Assembly (NCBI RefSeq): GCF_900167135.1
Contig: NZ_FUWZ01000001.1
Span: 1,598,336-1,662,335 of the forward strand
Reading direction: 5' to 3'
Length of the DNA stretch: 64,000 nt
Source: Chitinophaga eiseniae
GTDB taxonomy: Bacteria > Bacteroidota > Bacteroidia > Chitinophagales > Chitinophagaceae
The notes under the pieces are model-generated. The model searched no databases and had not been told where the DNA came from. It saw only the letters and a program-made list of their open reading frames with translations. The position numbers and the translations under genes were made by a program. The stretch's first letter is position 1; the number at the start of each line of letters is the position of its first letter. This document shows, one piece after another, positions 58,648-64,000 of the stretch.

Positions 58648-59406
58648 ATGGGATTTCCGGAGCGTAAACAAAAAATATTACGACTGCTTGATCAGCATGA
58701 TAACAGGGAAGTGCAGGAAATAGCTGACGCATTGGGTATTTCAGCGATCACTATCCGGCGTGACCTGCAGCAGCTGGCGGAAGAAGGGCTGCTGGTGCGG
58801 ACGCATGGCGGCGCCATGAAAGCGCCGGCGCTGCACCCGTTCACCGCTTTTACCGACAAAGCCGGCGTGGGGCAGGAGCGAAAACAGTATATCGGGCGGC
58901 TGGCGGCGGCGCAGGTGAAACCGGGAGACACCATTTTCCTCGATTGCGGCAGTACCGTATTCGCCATGTGCGAACACCTGCGGAAGACAGGACCGCTGCG
59001 GGTGATCACCAATTCCCTCCCGGTGCTGGCGGCTTTTATGGATTGTGAGCAGATCACGGTCAATCTCATCGGCGGAGAAGTAGATAAAGAGCGTAAAGCC
59101 ATGCATGGACATCGCGCATTGCACCACATTGACAGTTACCACGGCGTAAAAGCTTTTATCGGCACCGACGGCCTGTCGGTGAAAAACGGGCTGACCGCTT
59201 TCAGCGAAAAGGAAGCTTCTGTCAGCAAAGCCATGGCTACACAGGCAGACATCGTTTACCTCTTGTGCGACTCCGGTAAAATAGGAAAAGACAGCTACCT
59301 GAAATACGCGCCGCTCACCCTGTTCGATCACCTCATCACAGACCGGCAGCTGCCGGCTTCCACAGCAGCGCAGTTCAAAGTCAAAGGCGTCTCCGTCATT
59401 AATTGA
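58648..59406 (+). CDS. DeoR/GlpR-family transcriptional regulator
   Basis: A 252-residue repressor. The N-terminal HTH is [19 protein letters not shown] followed by the HGGAM turn ([14 protein letters not shown]), as in GlpR. The C-terminal sugar-phosphate-sensing domain includes [34 protein letters not shown] and the [20 protein letters not shown] motif. It is divergent from nudK and only 20 nt before the SNF2 helicase. The effector is probably a phosphorylated sugar. Confidence 0.94.
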   Translation: MGFPERKQKILRLLDQHDNREVQEIADALGISAITIRRDLQQLAEEGLLVRTHGGAMKAPALHPFTAFTDKAGVGQERKQYIGRLAAAQVKPGDTIFLDCGSTVFAMCEHLRKTGPLRVITNSLPVLAAFMDCEQITVNLIGGEVDKERKAMHGHRALHHIDSYHGVKAFIGTDGLSVKNGLTAFSEKEASVSKAMATQADIVYLLCDSGKIGKDSYLKYAPLTLFDHLITDRQLPASTAAQFKVKGVSVIN

Positions 59407-59413
59407 AATGCGC

Positions 59414-59421
59414 TATTTTTG
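59414..59421 (+). promoter_or_regulatory. -7 box 5 nt before the SNF2 start codon
   Basis: TATTTTTG matches TAnnTTTG exactly and ends 5 nt before ATG 59427. It supports ATG 59427 as the real start rather than the in-frame TTG at 59403, and suggests a leaderless helicase mRNA. Confidence 0.55.
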
Positions 59422-59426
59422 GCGGT

Positions 59427-62400
59427 ATGATCAACGACGCCTGGTATTTGCAACGTTACCAGTCCCAGCCCGATCCCGTGCGGCTGGTAATGGACGTGCT
59501 CTCCATATATCTTTACCCGTTGGACAAACACACCTTGTTTGATGCGGTCCGGTTACTCACTTCCCTGTCACGGCCGGAGCTGGAAGACATGCTGCTGGAC
59601 CTGCGGGAGCAGGAGTTGCTGCAGATGAACGTCAACGGGCATTACAGCCTGCCGCCGGCACTGAGCTTTCAGCTGTTGCCTGCCAACATCGTACGGCCCG
59701 ACTATCAACCGGTGGTGGACCGCACCGGCCGTGCCGTCCACGCATTTTATTCCGTCAACGCGCGGCTGCAGGACCTGCAGCAGTTGCTGGTAGCATGGTT
59801 TACCGGCGACCGTTACCTGTTGGCGCCGCCTATCCGGAGGATGGAAATGGAGCTGGCGGAATATCAGCCTTGGCTGTCGTACCTGTTGTTTTTCCCGGCG
59901 TATGAAGGGCTGCTGAAACTATTTTCCGAAATATCTGTGGACAGCATCTTTTCGTTTGCCGTAAAATATCACCTGTTGCAGCTGCCGCCCATGGAGGAGC
60001 TGCTGGCTTTACAGGAACGCAGCGGCAGCCGTTTCCCGGAACTGGCATTGCTGCAAGGCGATCTGCACGCAACCTTCGGAGACACTACCGCCGATGAACT
60101 GTTTGCCAAAGCGCTGGTGATGCTGTACCAGGGCCAGCCGGCAGCGGCGCTGACAGCTTTTGAAAAAGGCATCAAACGACAACGGCAGCAGGACAAGAAA
60201 AACACGCTGCCCGTTTCCCCGCTGTTTGCTTTTTATTATGCGCTGACATTGACATTACTTCCCGGAGAGAAAAGCAATCCGGTTGTACAGAAACTGCTGG
60301 CCGCCTATGAACGGAAACTTTTTCCGGCGGTCACCCCTGCAGTATGCCTGCTGTACCTCCATGCTGGCAGGAAGGAGAAAGCGGAGAATCTGTTGCTGTT
60401 GCTGCTGGAGAGAAATGAACAGCCGTTGTTGAGCTATCTCTCCGTGATAGCGCTGCAGCTGTTGCATCCGCGCAGCAAACTGCTGATCACCTTCCGCGTG
60501 CAGGCAGATGTGCTGCTGCGCCGCGGCATGGAACATCACTACCGGTTACTCACCTACGAATATTTATATCTCTTCCGCGATGCCGGTTACGCCGGATACG
60601 CGCCTGCGTTTACCGCTGCCGGCGCCGCTGTGCGTTATGAGCCGGTATTGTCACAGATAAAAATTACAGCCGACTGGGAGCGGTTGCTCAACACACTGTT
60701 GGCCCCGGATGACGTGGCCGGTAAGCCGAAACCGGCGCCGGTACACAGGCTGATCTATCTGGTAGATTTTAATTATTACAAGCTGCAACCGGTGGTGCAG
60801 GCGTCTAACGGCGACGGTACCTGGAGCAGCGGCCGGAACGTGCCACTCAAAAAGCTGAAGGAAGGCAGGGCGGAAGCCATGACAGAGCAGGACCAGCGCA
60901 TCAGCACCACCATACAAAAGGACCATTACTACAACCACGACGGCGAAAATTATTCTTTCGACAACCGCGTGTGGGAAGAACTGGCGGGCCATCCATTCCT
61001 TTTCCTGGATGACGAACCTACCGTCCCCGTGGAGATCGTTAAAGGTCAGCCGGAACTGATGGTGAACTATAACGGAAAAGCATATACGTTCACTGCCAAT
61101 ATCGATGATTACAGCAGTGAACTGGTGTTTGTAAAAGAAACACCCACGCGGCTGAAGGTCATCCGTCTTTCGCCGCAACAGCGTAAAGTGTTACAGACGC
61201 TTTCGCAGGTGCCGGTGGTGCCGGCGGAGGGGCGGGAAAAGCTCCTGCAGGTGCTGAAAAGCATCGGTGCTCACCTGACGGTGCATTCCGAACTGGGCGA
61301 TGGCTCGGTAAGTATCCGCAAGCGTGAAGGCGATGCCCGTATCGTGATACAGCTGCTGCCTTTCGGCGCCGGCATTAAAGCGGGTTTGTTTGTGAAACCG
61401 TTTACGCTGGACCCGCCATATTGTAAGCCCGGCGCCGGCGCGGCGCATATCATCGGCATCAGCAACGGAGAACGCTGGCAGGCTAACCGGAACCTGGAGC
61501 TGGAGAAAAATAATGAGACGCGGCTGCTCGAAATGATACAACAAATCGTTCCGCAGGAGCTGGTGGCCGATACGCTGGTGTTTGAAGACCCGGCCGACTG
61601 CCTCGAACTGCTGGACCTGATACATTCCTATCCTGAACTGGTGCGTGCCGAGTGGCCGGAGGGCGAACGGTACCAGGTAAGGGACCAGGTGAACTTTTCT
61701 CATGTGTCGCTGTCCCTGAAAGAGAAAGGACACTGGTTCCTCTGTGATGCTGAAATACGGGTAGACGAAAACCTGGTGATCACTTTCCGGGAACTGCTGG
61801 ACACCAAACGTATCGTGAAGAAACGTTTCCTTGCACTGGATAACGGCGAGTACCTGTCGCTGACGGCCGACTTACGCAAACGGATCAACGAACTGGCGGG
61901 TATCGCCATGCAGGGGCCGCACGGAGTCGTTATCCCGCGCTTTGCCGCTTCTATGCTGGACGACTGGTTACAGCAGGCCGGTCAGGCGGAGGTAGACGAA
62001 GCCTGGAGGGCGTTTATCCATAAACGTGATACGGCGATGGACCTGCATCCGGAGATACCCGTCACCCTGCAGACGACCTTACGCCCCTACCAGGAAGAAG
62101 GTTTCCGCTGGATGGCACACCTCGCGGCATGGGGCGCCGGGGCCTGCCTGGCCGACGATATGGGCCTTGGTAAAACCGTACAGGCGATCGCGTTATTACT
62201 GTACCGTGCGTCCGAAGGGCCGGCACTGGTGATCAGCCCTGCATCCGTATTGCCCAACTGGGTCAATGAAATCGGCCGTTTTGCGCCGTCCCTGAACATT
62301 ATCCAGCTGCAGCCCGGTAAACGGGCCGTCCAGCTTAAAAATGCCGGTCCTTTTGATGTGGTGGTGTCTACCTACGGCATCCTGCAACAGGATGCGCAGC

Positions 62401-63452
62401 TGTTTGCCGGCGTGCAATGGACTACCGCCGTATTGGACGAAGCACATACCATCAAAAACTATCAGACCAAAACATCCAGGGCTGCCATGGCATTACAGGC
62501 GGATTTTCGACTGATGCTAACAGGCACGCCTATACAAAACCATATGGGCGAGATATGGAACCTCTTTAATTTCCTCAATCCCGGTTTGCTCGGCACGCTG
62601 GACCATTTCAACGAACAGTTTGTATTCCCCAGCGTCCGTAACCCGGAAAGCACGGTAAAGCAGCACCTGAAGCGTTTGCTGGCGCCTTTCCTGTTGCGTC
62701 GTACCAAGACCGCCGTGCTGGAGGAGCTGCCGCCTAAAACGGAGATTACGCGGTTGGTGGAGATGTCTTACGAGGAGATGTCGTTTTACGAAGCGATACG
62801 CCGTAAGGCTGTGGAAAATCTGGCGGTGCCCGAAGAGAACCTGGGCCGCCGGCAGATGAAAGCGCTGGCGGAGATCAGCCGTCTGCGGATGGCGGCCTGT
62901 CACCCGCAGCTGGTGGACGGAGAGAGCAGTATTACCTCCTCCAAACTGAACGTGTTCCTGGAAATAGCGCAGGAGCTGATCGACAACAATCACCGTGCGC
63001 TGGTGTTCAGCCAGTTTGTACGCCACCTGGAGCTGGTGAGAGCGGCGCTGGGGCAGCGGGGCATTACCTGCCTGTACCTCGACGGGTCTACGCCGATACC
63101 GCAGCGGGAGCAGCTGGTGCGCGATTTCCAGGCTGGCAAGGGGCAGTTGTTCCTCATCAGCCTCAAAGCCGGCGGGGTAGGGTTGAACCTGACGGCGGCG
63201 GACTATGTGGTGCATCTGGACCCATGGTGGAACCCGGCCATCGAGGAACAGGCATCCGACAGGGCGCACCGTATCGGGCAAACCAGGCCGGTTACTATTT
63301 ACCGGCTGGTGGCGCAGCATACTATCGAGGAGAAAATCATTGCGTTGCATAATAACAAACGTGACCTGGCGGACCGCCTGCTGGAGGGCAGCGACCAGTC
63401 CGGCCGCCTCTCTGCGGAGGAGCTGATGGACCTGATCGCCGTGGGATACTAA
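59427..63452 (+). CDS. SNF2-family DEAD/DEAH-box helicase with large N-terminal region
   Basis: A 1341-residue protein. Residues about 885-1120 form the first helicase lobe with Walker A DDMGLGKTVQAIALL (K916) and DEAH at 1004-1007 (VLDEAHTIKNYQTK), then LMLTGTPIQNHMGEIW. The second lobe includes FSQFVRHLELVRAALGQRG, ISLKAGGVGLNLTAADYVVH and DRAHRIGQTRPVTIYRLV. The N-terminal about 880 residues carry no domain I can name: first a helical TPR-like part (up to about 420), then beta-rich segments. SWIM-type zinc cysteines are not visible. It translocates on duplex DNA to remodel protein-DNA complexes. It follows the DeoR gene by 20 nt. Confidence 0.93.
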   Translation: MINDAWYLQRYQSQPDPVRLVMDVLSIYLYPLDKHTLFDAVRLLTSLSRPELEDMLLDLREQELLQMNVNGHYSLPPALSFQLLPANIVRPDYQPVVDRTGRAVHAFYSVNARLQDLQQLLVAWFTGDRYLLAPPIRRMEMELAEYQPWLSYLLFFPAYEGLLKLFSEISVDSIFSFAVKYHLLQLPPMEELLALQERSGSRFPELALLQGDLHATFGDTTADELFAKALVMLYQGQPAAALTAFEKGIKRQRQQDKKNTLPVSPLFAFYYALTLTLLPGEKSNPVVQKLLAAYERKLFPAVTPAVCLLYLHAGRKEKAENLLLLLLERNEQPLLSYLSVIALQLLHPRSKLLITFRVQADVLLRRGMEHHYRLLTYEYLYLFRDAGYAGYAPAFTAAGAAVRYEPVLSQIKITADWERLLNTLLAPDDVAGKPKPAPVHRLIYLVDFNYYKLQPVVQASNGDGTWSSGRNVPLKKLKEGRAEAMTEQDQRISTTIQKDHYYNHDGENYSFDNRVWEELAGHPFLFLDDEPTVPVEIVKGQPELMVNYNGKAYTFTANIDDYSSELVFVKETPTRLKVIRLSPQQRKVLQTLSQVPVVPAEGREKLLQVLKSIGAHLTVHSELGDGSVSIRKREGDARIVIQLLPFGAGIKAGLFVKPFTLDPPYCKPGAGAAHIIGISNGERWQANRNLELEKNNETRLLEMIQQIVPQELVADTLVFEDPADCLELLDLIHSYPELVRAEWPEGERYQVRDQVNFSHVSLSLKEKGHWFLCDAEIRVDENLVITFRELLDTKRIVKKRFLALDNGEYLSLTADLRKRINELAGIAMQGPHGVVIPRFAASMLDDWLQQAGQAEVDEAWRAFIHKRDTAMDLHPEIPVTLQTTLRPYQEEGFRWMAHLAAWGAGACLADDMGLGKTVQAIALLLYRASEGPALVISPASVLPNWVNEIGRFAPSLNIIQLQPGKRAVQLKNAGPFDVVVSTYGILQQDAQLFAGVQWTTAVLDEAHTIKNYQTKTSRAAMALQADFRLMLTGTPIQNHMGEIWNLFNFLNPGLLGTLDHFNEQFVFPSVRNPESTVKQHLKRLLAPFLLRRTKTAVLEELPPKTEITRLVEMSYEEMSFYEAIRRKAVENLAVPEENLGRRQMKALAEISRLRMAACHPQLVDGESSITSSKLNVFLEIAQELIDNNHRALVFSQFVRHLELVRAALGQRGITCLYLDGSTPIPQREQLVRDFQAGKGQLFLISLKAGGVGLNLTAADYVVHLDPWWNPAIEEQASDRAHRIGQTRPVTIYRLVAQHTIEEKIIALHNNKRDLADRLLEGSDQSGRLSAEELMDLIAVGY

Positions 63453-64000
63453 GGTTGCGGGCTGGTGCTGGTCCAGCCGCCGTCGATCACGAGGCTTTGT
63501 CCTGTGATGTGGCGGGCCTGTTCAGACACGAGAAACAGCGCGGCCTGTGCGATATCTGCCGTAGTGGCGGCGCGGCCCATGGGCGTCAGCTTTGACCAGG
63601 TGTCGGCATAGCCGGGCTCGGACTGGGTCCTCTCCGTCAGCGTAGCGCCGGGTGCGATGGCGTTGACGGTAATCTTATAGGGAGACAATTCAATCACAAG
63701 ATTTTTGGCGAGCATTTCCAGGGCGGCCTTACTCATACCGTAAGCCGCCAGGTCTTTGTGCGCCTGGTGACCGGTAACCGAAGAGGTGAAGAGGATGGCG
63801 CCGCCGCGTTGTTGTTTTTTCATCTGGTGGGCCGCGGCCTGTGCGAGGAAAAAGGTGCCGGCGAGGTTTACCTGCATCACGCGCTGGAATGCTTCCGGCG
63901 TGTAGGTAAAGAAGTCGCCGAACAGGGTGATGCCGGCGTTGGCGATCACGATATCGAGGCCGCCGTATTGCGCCACGGCGGTGTGTACCATCTGCTGAAT
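63449..64000 (-). CDS. Short-chain dehydrogenase/reductase, 5'-truncated by the window end
   Basis: The frame is open through base 64000, so the cofactor-binding N-terminus lies outside. Visible are the NAG motif (LDIVIANAGITLFGDF), the catalytic Ser in ILFTSSVTGHQA, the Y-x-x-x-K pair in AAYGMSKAALEMLAK and the VIDGGW end, all of classical SDRs. The stop overlaps the end of the SNF2 gene by 4 nt in convergent orientation. The substrate is unknown. Confidence 0.93.
   Translation of the reverse strand: MQQMVHTAVAQYGGLDIVIANAGITLFGDFFTYTPEAFQRVMQVNLAGTFFLAQAAAHQMKKQQRGGAILFTSSVTGHQAHKDLAAYGMSKAALEMLAKNLVIELSPYKITVNAIAPGATLTERTQSEPGYADTWSKLTPMGRAATTADIAQAALFLVSEQARHITGQSLVIDGGWTSTSPQP

Overview
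The window looks like chromosomal DNA of a Bacteroidota member, most plausibly Chitinophagaceae (Chitinophaga-like; this is inference, no rRNA is present). The reasons are: a SusC/SusD glycan-uptake pair with a hybrid two-component regulator, a type IX secretion C-terminal sorting domain, LytS/LytTR regulation, many lipoproteins, weak Shine-Dalgarno sites, and promoters of the Bacteroidota form TTTG-N19..21-TAnnTTTG. No insertion sequence, prophage, CRISPR array or rRNA was seen. The only RNA gene is one tRNA-Ser(UGA).

Layout. 1-2.1 kb: 3' end of a MutS2-type ATPase and an AraC regulator. 2.1-8.6 kb: an RND efflux operon (adaptor, permease, outer membrane factor) with a long structured leader, an internal hairpin and a terminator. 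8.6-14.1 kb: a Rossmann-fold protein, tRNA-Ser, a Crp/Fnr regulator with an NTF2-like secreted protein, and an AraC regulator divergent from an oxidoreductase plus MFS exporter. 14.4-19.8 kb: a secreted heme-motif protein, a secreted esterase and an outer membrane beta-barrel protein. 19.9-27.1 kb: a LytS/LytTR two-component pair, an aminoglycoside 6-adenylyltransferase-like protein, a luciferase-like oxidoreductase, two overlapping secreted proteins and a transglutaminase-like protein. 27.1-28.7 kb: an MFS exporter divergent from a HxlR regulator.

28.7-43.3 kb is a polysaccharide-utilisation locus: PL8 lyase, hybrid two-component regulator, SusC, SusD, a DUF5017-like surface lipoprotein and a GH88 unsaturated glucuronyl hydrolase, closed by a strong terminator. 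The lyase should cut a uronic-acid polysaccharide (hyaluronan or chondroitin type) by elimination, SusCD should import the unsaturated oligosaccharides, GH88 should remove the unsaturated uronate, and the hybrid regulator should sense the products. No sulfatase is present.

43.4-64 kb is a mosaic of small regulatory modules: ArsR/SRPBCC, an NmrA-like reductase, a DUF2314/ankyrin cluster, an SDR/membrane protein/hydrolase operon with a winged-helix regulator, two more Crp/Fnr modules, DUF418, Ogt, an ECF sigma factor, a VOC protein with an AraC regulator, NudK divergent from a DeoR regulator, a 1341-residue SNF2 helicase, and the end of an SDR gene.

The most striking content is regulatory. Three Crp/Fnr genes each carry a different 16-bp palindrome at their 3' end, in front of the next gene. 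The ArsR and winged-helix promoters have inverted repeats placed on the core promoter elements. Three palindromic repeats at an exact 28-bp period precede ogt. Several genes have a -7 box only 3-5 nt before the start codon, which suggests leaderless mRNAs. The SusD protein carries an inserted domain of about 140 residues.
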